Shown in pieces: positions 7,658-14,899 of a stretch of 25,979 nucleotides of DNA. The stretch's first letter is position 1. Every line of letters begins with the position of its first letter. Source of the stretch: DASWJZ01 sp964487455 (GTDB lineage: Bacteria; Pseudomonadota; Alphaproteobacteria; Rhizobiales; Afifellaceae); the NCBI GenBank assembly GCA_964487455.1, contig CAZARE010000319.1, forward strand, positions 1 to 25,979. Direction: 5' to 3'. A program made the position numbers and the translations under genes. The notes under the pieces were generated by a model. The model worked only from the letters and a program-made list of their open reading frames with translations, did no database searches and had not been told where the DNA came from.

Positions 7658-8713
7658 TTGCGTCAGATAGCGATCATGGAATGGGGCGGTCGGCTTGACG
7701 AGATCGAGGCTCCGACGCCTGAGCCCGCGGGCGAGGAGGTGCTGGTAAAGGTCGAAGTCTGCGGCGTCTGTCACTCCGACGTCCACATCTGGGATGGCTA
7801 TTTCGACCTTGGGAACGGCCGGCGCTGGGAGATGGCGCGGAGCGTGAGCCTGCCCTTCTCGCCGGGTCACGAGATTGTTGGAACCGTTGTGGCACTTGGC
7901 CCCGATGCAAAGGGAGTCGAAGTCGGCGCAAGTGCGGTGGTCTATCCATGGATCGGCTGCGGGCAATGCCGCCGCTGCACCGCCGGCGAGGAGCTTCTGT
8001 GCGACAGTTCAAGATCGCTCGGTGTGCGACGCTGCGGAGGATATGCCGACCATGTCATCGTTCCGCATCCCCGCTACCTAGTTCCCTATGACGGCCTGCT
8101 GCGAGAGCTTGCCTGCACTTACGCCTGTTCCGGCATCACGGCCTACTCGGCATTGAAAAAAGTTGCCGGCTTGCAGCCAGACGATTGGCTTGCGATTGTG
8201 GGCGTTGGTGGCGTCGGGCTTTCCGCGGTGCAGCTTGCCAACGCAGTGACGAAATCCCGGGTGATCGCTGCCGATATCGACCCGGCGAAGCGAGCCGCCG
8301 CAGTCAAGGCCGGTGCCGAAAAGGCTATCGACAACCGCAGTGAGAGCGCGGTCGCCGATGCTACGCGCGAAACGGATGGGGGCGCTGCGGCGGCCATCGA
8401 TTTCGTAGGTTCTCCGGAGACGGTGCAATACGCGATCGATATCGTGCGACGCGGGGGGCACGTCGTTGTCGTGGGACTGTTCGGCGGGGCCATTACGTTG
8501 CCGACCATGATATTCCCAAGCAAATTGGTGACTGTCACGGGCTCTTTCGTAGGAACGCTGGACGATCTGAAGGAGGTGATCGGGCTTGCGCAGGCCGGGA
8601 AGCTTGCACCAATCCCCGTGACGTCGGTTCCAGCACGGCAGGCAGGCGAGGCGTTACGCGACTTGAAGGCAGGCGGCAAGGTGATCGGGCGGGTGGTACT
8701 GGTGCACGGCTGA
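7658..8713 (+). CDS. Zinc-dependent alcohol dehydrogenase (MDR superfamily)
   Basis: The protein is about 351 residues, standard for medium-chain dehydrogenases. Catalytic zinc ligands are C38 in CGVCHSD, H71-E72 in GHEIVGTV and C157 in ACSG. The structural zinc lobe CGQCRRCTAGEELLC (C101, C104, C107, C115) is intact. A Rossmann motif GVGGVG follows for NAD(P)H. The open frame begins upstream at 7535 inside dctM; TTG 7658 is chosen because GGAGGTG sits just before it, with GTG 7652 the alternative. It follows the TRAP permease by about 35 bp and likely belongs to that operon, oxidising an alcohol group of the imported compound or an intermediate. Substrate unknown. Confidence 0.88.
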   Translation: MRQIAIMEWGGRLDEIEAPTPEPAGEEVLVKVEVCGVCHSDVHIWDGYFDLGNGRRWEMARSVSLPFSPGHEIVGTVVALGPDAKGVEVGASAVVYPWIGCGQCRRCTAGEELLCDSSRSLGVRRCGGYADHVIVPHPRYLVPYDGLLRELACTYACSGITAYSALKKVAGLQPDDWLAIVGVGGVGLSAVQLANAVTKSRVIAADIDPAKRAAAVKAGAEKAIDNRSESAVADATRETDGGAAAAIDFVGSPETVQYAIDIVRRGGHVVVVGLFGGAITLPTMIFPSKLVTVTGSFVGTLDDLKEVIGLAQAGKLAPIPVTSVPARQAGEALRDLKAGGKVIGRVVLVHG

Positions 8714-8726
8714 GACGAGTACTGCG

Positions 8727-8870
8727 ATGCGCCTTGCGGGCAAGAACGCGATCGTTACGGGTGCCGTCGGCAATATCGGGCTCGCCACCACGCGCCTGTT
8801 CCTGGCCGCAGGGGCGCGTGTCCTCCTGGTCGACCGTGATGCGGATCGGCTAGGCTCCGTGGCTCGGGGG
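8727..8870 (+). pseudogene. Short-chain dehydrogenase (SDR), N-terminal remnant
   Basis: About 48 codons from ATG 8727 encode a clear SDR head: an LAGKNAIVTG strand, the cofactor glycine motif TGAVGNIG (11-18), and the second strand VLLVDRDADRL with the acidic NAD-type residue. Homology stops at about 8870; SDRs need about 250 residues including the YxxxK catalytic motif, which is absent. The frame runs on without similarity to a stop at 9317. It begins 13 bp after the zinc dehydrogenase and was probably once part of that operon. The break abuts the tail of an unrelated dehydrogenase, which suggests a deletion joined two genes. Confidence 0.75.
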
Positions 8871-8896
8871 CTGTACACCTGGAACGCCGATACCTT

Positions 8897-9126
8897 CGCG
8901 GCCCCGATCGCATCGCACCCCGTCTCGGCATTGGGAAGGAATGCCGGCTGCAATTTTCTGCCTTCTTCAGCCTCAGCGAGTTCGCCAAGGCGCGCGATGC
9001 GATGGCGGCGGATTATCTCGAGCCCGCGCGTTGGTGGCGCACACAGTGGAGCTCGACGATCCTCCCGCAGCTTCGAAGCTGCTCCGAGCACCGACCGACC
9101 AGTGCAAGGTGATGGTCGCGCCCTAA
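8897..9126 (+). pseudogene. Zinc-type (MDR) dehydrogenase, frameshifted C-terminal remnant
   Basis: Reading the frame that contains GGC at 8900 gives GPDRIAPRLGIGKE, then LQFSAFFSLSEFAKARDAM and ADYLEPA. This resembles the C-terminal part of butanediol/threonine-type MDR dehydrogenases (EPDRI..LGI.KEL.LQF...EFA). At about 9030 the match moves to another frame, LVAHTVELDDPPAA...CKVMVAP, ending at TAA 9124-9126. A single lost base at 9029-9031 explains the shift. Everything before the last 75 or so residues is gone. It is not a copy of the intact dehydrogenase at 7658-8713, whose C-terminus differs. The identification comes from family recall, not a database search. Confidence 0.65.
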
Positions 9127-9139
9127 GGCACAACCATGC

Positions 9140-9478
9140 TCAAAGCGCGTCCGGTCCAGTTTCGCCGGTGCGGATGCGCATCGCCGACTTGAGGTCGAGC
9201 ACGAAGATTTTTCCGTCGCCGATCTTGCCGGTGTGGGCCGCGGCGCGGATTGCCTCGATCGCCCTTTCGAGGTCGCCGCTTTCGACCGCCAGCTCGAGCT
9301 TTAGCTTGGGGATGTAGTTGATCTGATACTCGGCGCCCCGATAGATCTCGGTATGCCCCTTCTGACGGCCGAACCCCTTGACCTCGCTGACGGTCAAGCC
9401 ATGAATATTCACCGCTGACAATGCATCACGGACGGCGTCGAGCCGATGCGGCTGAATAATGGCTATGATCCAGTTCAC
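9140..9478 (-). CDS. glnK: Nitrogen regulatory protein PII (GlnK/GlnB family)
   Basis: The 112-residue length is exactly that of canonical PII. The T-loop GRQKGHTEIYRGAEY carries Tyr51, the uridylylation site in Proteobacteria; the B-loop is TGKIGDGKIFV and the C-loop is RIRTGE. PII trimers sense ATP/ADP and 2-oxoglutarate and plug AmtB when nitrogen is sufficient. It lies 15 bp downstream of amtB on the same strand, so co-transcription is near certain and the name glnK is preferred over glnB. The order amtB then glnK is the reverse of the usual one. The start ATG at 9478 follows a GGAGG-type Shine-Dalgarno. Confidence 0.95.
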   Translation of the reverse strand: MNWIIAIIQPHRLDAVRDALSAVNIHGLTVSEVKGFGRQKGHTEIYRGAEYQINYIPKLKLELAVESGDLERAIEAIRAAAHTGKIGDGKIFVLDLKSAMRIRTGETGPDAL

Positions 9479-9493
9479 AGCTCGCCTCCTCGG

Positions 9494-10711
9494 TCAGATG
9501 CTATAGCCCCGCTCACCGTGCGTGGTGTAGTCAAGGCCTTCGACCATCGCGTCCTCCGACGCGCGAAGGCCGCAAATTGCCTGCGTTATCTTGATAATCA
9601 CAAAGCTGGCGACTGCCGTCCAGATCAGCGCAGCGATGACGCCGATCGTCTGTACGCCGAGCTGGCTCGCCAAAGTCGCCCCATCCGCCAAGCCTACTCC
9701 GCCCAGCGCCGCGGTCGCGAAGACTGCGGCGAGCAGAGTACCCGTTGCACCCCCGACTCCATGCACGGCGAGCACGTCTAAGGAATCATCAATCGATAGC
9801 CGTCTCTTGACGATATCAACCGCCAGATAGCAAAGCGCGCCGCCAGCAACCCCGAGGCAGATGCCGCCGGCAGGGCCGACATACCCTGATGCGGGAGTGA
9901 TGGTTGCGAGCCCGGCGATGGTGCCCGTCACCAGCCCCACGAGGCTCGGCTTGCCGTACTTCGCCCACTCGATGATCATCCACGTTAGGGACGCGACGGC
10001 GGCCGACATATGCGTGACCAGCATCGCCATCCCGGCATCGGCCCCTGCTGCCAGCGCGCTCCCCGCGTTGAAGCCGAACCATCCGACCCAGAGCATGGAG
10101 GCGCCTACCATGACCAGCCACGGCGCATGCGGTGGACGCACCTGATCGGGAAAGCCGGGACGCGGACCAAGTTGCCATGCGATGACAAGTGCAGACACCC
10201 CCGCCGTGATGTGCACAACAATGCCACCCGCGAAGTCAAGCAGGCCGCGCTCGGCTAGCCAGCCCCCGCCCCACACCCAATGCGTTATGGGCGCGTACAC
10301 GACGATAAGCCACAGGCCGGTAAACATCAGCACGGCGGAAAACTTGATTCTCTCGACGAACGCCCCGACGATCAGCGCCGGCGTGATGATGGCGAACGTC
10401 ATCTGGAACATGAAGAAGAGCGATTCGGGGATGCCGGTGCCGGGGTAAACGGCGTCGCGTGCCAAGCCGATCAAGAAGGCTCTCGAGAGCCCCCCGACCA
10501 GGCTTGTTCCGTCGGTAAAGGCAAGGCTGTAGGCGAGGGCTAACCAGACGACCGACGCCAGGCAGCCGATGGCGATGCAGTGCATCAGGACCGAAAGAAT
10601 GTTCTTCGACTGCACCAGGCCGGCGTAGAACAGTGCGAGCCCCGGCAGAGTCATGAACAGCACCAGTGCCGTGGCCGTTAGCGTCCACGCAGTGTCGCCC
10701 GTGTCGATCAT
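9494..10711 (-). CDS. amtB: Ammonium transporter AmtB
   Basis: This 405-residue inner-membrane ammonium channel has the full Amt signature set: D159 in LLDF, the twin pore histidines H167 (IVVH) and H317 (AVHGVGG), the phenylalanine-gate positions F106 and WFGFNAG, and W147 at the periplasmic recruitment site. About eleven hydrophobic segments are visible. The frame is open to 10762, but ATG 10711 is chosen: GGGGGG lies upstream and translation begins directly before the first membrane segment, giving no cleavable signal peptide as found in E. coli. The glnK gene follows by 15 bp. Expression is expected to be under nitrogen control, but I do not see a convincing sigma54 -24/-12 element upstream. 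Confidence 0.95.
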   Translation of the reverse strand: MIDTGDTAWTLTATALVLFMTLPGLALFYAGLVQSKNILSVLMHCIAIGCLASVVWLALAYSLAFTDGTSLVGGLSRAFLIGLARDAVYPGTGIPESLFFMFQMTFAIITPALIVGAFVERIKFSAVLMFTGLWLIVVYAPITHWVWGGGWLAERGLLDFAGGIVVHITAGVSALVIAWQLGPRPGFPDQVRPPHAPWLVMVGASMLWVGWFGFNAGSALAAGADAGMAMLVTHMSAAVASLTWMIIEWAKYGKPSLVGLVTGTIAGLATITPASGYVGPAGGICLGVAGGALCYLAVDIVKRRLSIDDSLDVLAVHGVGGATGTLLAAVFATAALGGVGLADGATLASQLGVQTIGVIAALIWTAVASFVIIKITQAICGLRASEDAMVEGLDYTTHGERGYSI

Positions 10712-10928
10712 CGATGCGCCCCCCGGTGATCCGGCATCCGATGCGCGTCCCGTACCGGCCAAATCCCGATAGCATCATGCCTAAGAAGCATGCAGATGCA
10801 AGATCGCTGCGAGTCGCCGCGGGCGAAGCGCGGAGACTCGTCAGCTTGACATGACATTGGCGATGGCATTCTTTCCGCTCAAATAGATGGATCGGCTGCT
10901 GGAACAGCCGGCCGATGAGGCCAGAGAT
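10712..10928. promoter_or_regulatory. Divergent intergenic region between amtB and the citrate-synthase-like gene
   Basis: This region must carry the promoters for the leftward amtB-glnK operon and for the rightward citrate-synthase-like gene. On the plus strand TTGACA at 10846-10851 is a perfect -35, but the -10 seventeen bases on (TTCTTT) is poor. An imperfect inverted repeat, GCATCATGC (10772-10780) with GCATGCAGATGC (10788-10799), is a candidate operator. No TGGCAC-N5-TTGC sigma54 site was recognised on the minus strand. Confidence 0.35.
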
Positions 10929-11765
10929 ATGCGGATCGGCAAGCAGGATCAGGCGTTCACCGCCATCGCGACCTCCAACTCCGACACGATCACCATTCGC
11001 GGACGTGATCTCTGCCGAGATTTGATCGGCAAGGTGGGATTCACCGACTACTTCTATTTTCTGGTCACAGGCCAGATGCCGACCGAGGAGCAGCGCTTCT
11101 TTACCGACGCGTCCATGGTGGCGATTGCCGAGCACGGCCTTGTGCCCAGCGTGCAGGCCGCCCGCATGACGCTAGCAGCCGCGCCTGAAGCGTGGCAGGG
11201 CGCGATGGCTGCCGGCCTGCTTGGCATGGGCTCCGTCGTTGCCGGGAGCTCGGAGGTCGCGGGTAAATTCCTCGTTGCGCTGATCGAGGACACGAAGAAG
11301 GGCGGCACTTCTCCCGAAGACTCGGCCAAAGCCGGGCTGCAGCGCCTAGTCGCTGAAAGGCAAAAGGTTCCGGGCCTGGGCCATCCGCAACACACGACCG
11401 GCGACCCGCGCGCCAACCTGCTCTTGAAACTTGCCGACGAGCGCGGCGTTTCGGCCGATAATGTTGCGATGCTGAGGCTGCTGGAGAAGCATGCGCCCGC
11501 CATCATCGGCAGGCGGTTGCCGATCAATATCAGCGGTGCGATCCCGGCTGTCATGCTTGATGTCGGCTACCCTGCCGACGCGATGAAGGGATTGCCTCTA
11601 CTCGCCCGCGCCGCAGGGCTTGTCGCCCACCTCTACGAAGAATCACAGCGTTCGATCGGCTTTGTCCTGTCGAGTCACGCCGACCAGGCAATTGCATATG
11701 ACGGGGAAGCCGCGCAGAGCGGAGCCAAACCCTTCCCCTCAAAGGAAGAGGCTCGGCGGCGCTAG
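10929..11765 (+). CDS. Citrate-synthase-fold protein (citryl-CoA lyase-like) with altered active site
   Basis: The protein has 278 residues from ATG 10929 (292 from ATG 10887). The later start is preferred because GAGG lies 8 bases before it and the family begins MRIGKQD. Citrate-synthase landmarks are GLGHPQH..DPR (149-161), equivalent to the second active-site histidine region, and the C-terminal ARAAGLVAHLYEE. The first catalytic histidine block, normally HGGA.E, reads VAGSSE (104-109), and the catalytic aspartate region reads LPINISG (197-203), with no aspartate. It resembles proteins usually annotated citryl-CoA lyase, but the usual citrate chemistry looks doubtful. Its TAG stop is shared, as CTAG, with the convergent MetE-like gene. 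It could be a C-C lyase on another acyl-CoA; that is speculation. Confidence 0.8.
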   Translation: MRIGKQDQAFTAIATSNSDTITIRGRDLCRDLIGKVGFTDYFYFLVTGQMPTEEQRFFTDASMVAIAEHGLVPSVQAARMTLAAAPEAWQGAMAAGLLGMGSVVAGSSEVAGKFLVALIEDTKKGGTSPEDSAKAGLQRLVAERQKVPGLGHPQHTTGDPRANLLLKLADERGVSADNVAMLRLLEKHAPAIIGRRLPINISGAIPAVMLDVGYPADAMKGLPLLARAAGLVAHLYEESQRSIGFVLSSHADQAIAYDGEAAQSGAKPFPSKEEARRR

Positions 11766-12925
11766 GCCGCGCCCTTCCCCCAGAGACGCTCGGAGGCAAG
11801 GGCCGCGCCGTCGCGCAGCGCCTTTAGCTTCAGCCACACAACGGGCTCCACCACCCATTCGCGATTAGTGAAGGTCCCGAAGCCGCAGTCGGTCGAGGCG
11901 ATGACCCGTTCGCGCTCGCCCACCGCCGATACCGCTTCGGCGATGCGCCGCGCCACGACCTCTGGATGCTCCACGAAATTCGAGGTGGTGTCGATCACGC
12001 CCGGGATGAGGAGCATGTCCATTGGCAGCGGATGCTCTTTGAGCGCGGCATATTCGTGCGCATGGCGCGGGTTGGAGAACTCGATCGATAGCGCTCCGAC
12101 ATTCGCCTCGTATAGCGCTGGAAGGATGTTCGCGAGGGCGATGTCGTGGATGTGCGGTCCTTCCCAGTTGCCATAACAGACGTGCAGCCGGACGCGATCA
12201 CGCGGAATTCCTTCGATTCCCATGTTGATCGCTGCGACATGCAGTTCAACCGCACTGACGAACTCGGCGTCCGAAAGATCGCGGTACATCATGGTGCGGT
12301 CCATGGCGAGATCGGGCGCGTCAATTTGCAGGATGAGACCTGCATCGGTGATCGCCTGGTACTCTTTCCGCATCTCCCTGGCGATGGCCTCCAGATATTT
12401 CTCCTGGGTGCCAAAGAAAGCGTCGAGCATAGTAGACGAGATAATTCCAGGGGACGGCGCGGTCATGAACCGCTCAACGAACCTCACCTCCGAGATCTCC
12501 TTGAAGCGCGCGATCTCACTTTCAATCGGCCCCATGTCGAGATACTTCAGCTCGCCCTGACACTCGGGCGCGTTCTGCTGCTTGCTTACAAGCGGGAAGC
12601 GCCTGACAAGATCCGCCACGAGCTCGGGGAACTCCTCGAACTCGCGTCCGCGCCTCCGCTTGGACACGCCGCCGAAGCCAGACATGCGTTGCGGGATATA
12701 AGTCTGGAAACCCACGCGCTGCTGTTCGCCGTCATTGCCAATATCCACGCCGGACTCGGCTTGTCTTTCCACGACGTGGGCGACGGCCTTGTCCGTCTCA
12801 CGCGACATCCGCTCTGGATCGACCGCTTCGCCCCTCTCACGCCGGACCAGCAAGTCCGACAGTGTCTCGCTGCGCGGCAGACTACCGACATGTGTGACAA
12901 GGATACGGTCACGGCTAGTAATCAT
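11762..12925 (-). CDS. MetE-like (cobalamin-independent methionine synthase C-terminal-domain) protein
   Basis: This 387-residue protein is equivalent to the catalytic C-terminal half of MetE; full MetE has about 750. The zinc site is intact: H248 and C250 in RLHVCYGN, E282 in SIEFSN and C347 in STDCGFG. The N-terminus ILVTHVGSLPRS is the standard opening of these short proteins. ATG 12925 is chosen over the upstream open frame (to 13000) because it places that motif at the start. The family transfers methyl groups to thiols or performs related zinc-thiolate chemistry. It lies 46 bp downstream of a TRAP permease gene in the same direction, so it probably acts on, or after, the imported compound. 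A housekeeping methionine synthase role seems less likely in this context. Confidence 0.87.
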   Translation of the reverse strand: MITSRDRILVTHVGSLPRSETLSDLLVRRERGEAVDPERMSRETDKAVAHVVERQAESGVDIGNDGEQQRVGFQTYIPQRMSGFGGVSKRRRGREFEEFPELVADLVRRFPLVSKQQNAPECQGELKYLDMGPIESEIARFKEISEVRFVERFMTAPSPGIISSTMLDAFFGTQEKYLEAIAREMRKEYQAITDAGLILQIDAPDLAMDRTMMYRDLSDAEFVSAVELHVAAINMGIEGIPRDRVRLHVCYGNWEGPHIHDIALANILPALYEANVGALSIEFSNPRHAHEYAALKEHPLPMDMLLIPGVIDTTSNFVEHPEVVARRIAEAVSAVGERERVIASTDCGFGTFTNREWVVEPVVWLKLKALRDGAALASERLWGKGAA

Positions 12926-12971
12926 TCTTCGCTCCAAGCTGACTTCAGCAACGTCGCGGAGGGGCTCGCGT

Positions 12972-14318
12972 CTACCACCAGCTCCAATCGGCATTGCCAA
13001 CCAACGCGAGCGCCAACCATGGGAACATTACGCAAACGACAAGCACTACGACCATGGTCAGGGTCATCGGCGCAGTACCGGCGAATATCTGCCACGGCGT
13101 GATGCGCTTGTCGTCGAGGTTCGCCTTCACCACGAAGATGGCAATGCCGAGCGGCGGGGTCAGCAATCCGATCTCTATAGCGATGACAGTGATCAATCCG
13201 AGCCAGACCAGGTTCACGCCGAAACCATCAAAGACGGGGATCACGAAGGGCAGGACGATCAGCATGATCGAGACGGAATCGAGGAAGCATCCCAGAAGAA
13301 CGACAACGGCGAGATAGCCGAGGAGAATGGGCAACAGGCTGAGCCCGGAGCTCTCGAGCCATTGACCGATCGCGTAGGGCAGCCCGGAAACCGTGAGCAT
13401 CTGCGAATAGAGGGTCGCTGCCATCAGCAGAAAGATGATCGCGGCGGTGACGCGGCCGGTCTCCAGCGCCACCTCCCAGAAAATGCGCAGCGTCAACTCC
13501 CGCCGCGCCAGCGCGATGACGAAGGCCGCGAGCGCTCCCGCGCCGCCGGCCTCCGTCGGTGTCAAGAAGCCGCCATAGATGCCGCCGAGGACAGTGCCAA
13601 CCAGGATCGCGATGGGCAGCAGCTTCGCCGCCACGAGCCATGCAGGCGCGTCGTCGAGGGGCCCCGAATATGCACCGGTATAGGTGTCAGGGTTACTCGC
13701 CACGAAGCCGCGGTGGAAGGTGGAAAGGCCCATGATCGTAGCGCTGAACGCCAGCGTCAAGAGAATGCCCGGCAGGATGCCGGACTTGAAAAGGTCTGCG
13801 ATCGAGACATTGGCGATAACGCCGAAGATGATGAAGAGAATGCTCGGTGGAATAAGCATTCCGAGCACCGAGCTGCCAGCCACGACGCCGACGGAGAACT
13901 TCGCGGTATGCCCATGGCGCACCATTTCCGGCACCGCGACCTTAGTGAAAACCGAGGCAGACGCAATCGTCGTGCCGGTGCAGGCGGCGAACACCGCGTT
14001 GGCGGCAACGGTCGCTATCCCAAGTCCCCCGCGGATTCGCCTGAGCAACAGGGCCGCTACATCGAACGTGTCACGGCCCATATTGGTGCTGGAGACGAAA
14101 AGCCCCATCAGCACGAAGAGAGGAATCACTGCATAGGCGTCGGAGGCGACCGACGTCGCGGCCGAGCTCGCCAGAAGGCGGCCCGCTATCTCGACACCCC
14201 GGATGGCCCAGACGCCCACGAACGACAGCACCATCAGCGCCACGCCAATATGCATGCCGGTCTGGATCAGGACGAGACTGGAAAGAAGACAGACCGCGCC
14301 GATGGCGATGTCGCTCAT
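12972..14318 (-). CDS. TRAP transporter large permease subunit, DctM family (system 2)
   Basis: This 448-residue inner-membrane protein has about twelve hydrophobic segments. DctM signatures include IPLFVLMGLFVSSTNMG, AACTGTTIASASVFTKVA, LGMLIPPSILFIIFGV and the second-half counterpart IEIGLLTPPLGIAIFVVK. It forms the ion-coupled channel for the binding protein encoded two genes upstream. Its ATG at 14318 overlaps the DctQ stop as ATGA, so the two permease subunits are translationally coupled. The MetE-like gene follows 46 bp later. It is only distantly similar to the DctM of system 1, so this is not a local duplication. Confidence 0.92.
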   Translation of the reverse strand: MSDIAIGAVCLLSSLVLIQTGMHIGVALMVLSFVGVWAIRGVEIAGRLLASSAATSVASDAYAVIPLFVLMGLFVSSTNMGRDTFDVAALLLRRIRGGLGIATVAANAVFAACTGTTIASASVFTKVAVPEMVRHGHTAKFSVGVVAGSSVLGMLIPPSILFIIFGVIANVSIADLFKSGILPGILLTLAFSATIMGLSTFHRGFVASNPDTYTGAYSGPLDDAPAWLVAAKLLPIAILVGTVLGGIYGGFLTPTEAGGAGALAAFVIALARRELTLRIFWEVALETGRVTAAIIFLLMAATLYSQMLTVSGLPYAIGQWLESSGLSLLPILLGYLAVVVLLGCFLDSVSIMLIVLPFVIPVFDGFGVNLVWLGLITVIAIEIGLLTPPLGIAIFVVKANLDDKRITPWQIFAGTAPMTLTMVVVLVVCVMFPWLALALVGNADWSWW

Positions 14319-14881
14319 TGGTGGGTGCCGTCCAGCGCGCGCCTGGCATCCCGCACCATCAGGAGCAGAAACTGAATCGCGGTGGCGACGGCGCCAACGA
14401 GGACTGCGGCCATGAAGGGCCAGATCGGGATCTCGGCGACGCCTGCCGTCCCGCGGAAGTATCCACCCTGATAGTTCTGCAGGACGATGGGCCAGACGTA
14501 GATGGCGATCATCACCATGAGCAGCGCGCCGAGCGCATTGAAGACGGCGTAGACCGAGGCCTGAAGGCGCGGTCTCCTACGGCTTACCAGCTGCGTCAGC
14601 AGATCGTTGGAGACGTGACGGCCCTCGCGCAAAGTGTTCGCCATCTGCAGGAACACGATCGCCACGATTGAAAGTCCCAGGAACTCGTGCACGCCCGGAA
14701 TCGGATGGTTGAAGAGGTTGCGGCCGGCGACGTCCGAGTTGACCGCCACCACCATCGCGAGGATCAGGAGGGTGCCGACGATGTTCAGCGCCTGCGTAAC
14801 GTGGCCGTAGAAAGATGTCCGGGGTGCGCCGGGACCCGGCGCACCGTCTGATGGGTCATGCGGCCCTGGACCCGATTCCAT
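14315..14881 (-). CDS. TRAP transporter small permease subunit, DctQ family (system 2)
   Basis: The protein has 188 residues with four predicted membrane segments and the DctQ motif DVAGRNLFNHPIPGVHEFLG between the first two. The N-terminal 22 residues are rich in Gly, Pro and Ala, partly because a perfect DNA palindrome (14823-14845) encodes residues 13-20. ATG 14881 is the only ATG, GTG or TTG in frame before the first membrane segment, yet it lacks a recognisable Shine-Dalgarno; coupling to the upstream binding-protein gene, 18 bp away, may supply initiation. It joins DctM in the membrane. Confidence 0.9.
   Translation of the reverse strand: MESGPGPHDPSDGAPGPGAPRTSFYGHVTQALNIVGTLLILAMVVAVNSDVAGRNLFNHPIPGVHEFLGLSIVAIVFLQMANTLREGRHVSNDLLTQLVSRRRPRLQASVYAVFNALGALLMVMIAIYVWPIVLQNYQGGYFRGTAGVAEIPIWPFMAAVLVGAVATAIQFLLLMVRDARRALDGTHQ
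14823..14845 (-). promoter_or_regulatory. Perfect inverted repeat at the start of dctQ (system 2)
   Basis: GGTGCGCCGGG (14823-14833) and CCCGGCGCACC (14835-14845) are perfect reverse complements around one central base. In mRNA this makes a 10-bp GC-rich stem with a 3-base loop beginning 36 nt after the dctQ start codon and about 55 nt after the binding-protein stop. It occupies nearly the same junction as the hairpin of system 1 and may likewise set the ratio of binding protein to permease. Confidence 0.6.
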
Positions 14882-14899
14882 GGGTCGAGGAGGGTCAGG

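Noticed and set aside
9140..10711. Duplication of a zinc dehydrogenase as the source of the 8897-9126 remnant
   Set aside because: The remnant tail (LVAHTVELDD...CKVMVAP) does not match the C-terminus of the intact dehydrogenase at 7658-8713, so it derives from a different gene.
10712..10886. Sigma54/NtrC promoter for amtB
   Set aside because: Expected for amtB but no GG-N10-GC element with flanking consensus bases could be found by eye on the minus strand.
12735..14375. 546-codon plus-strand open frame opposite the MetE-like and DctM genes
   Set aside because: Its product is dominated by Arg, His, Asp and Glu without domain signature, while the minus strand encodes recognisable DctM and MetE-like proteins.
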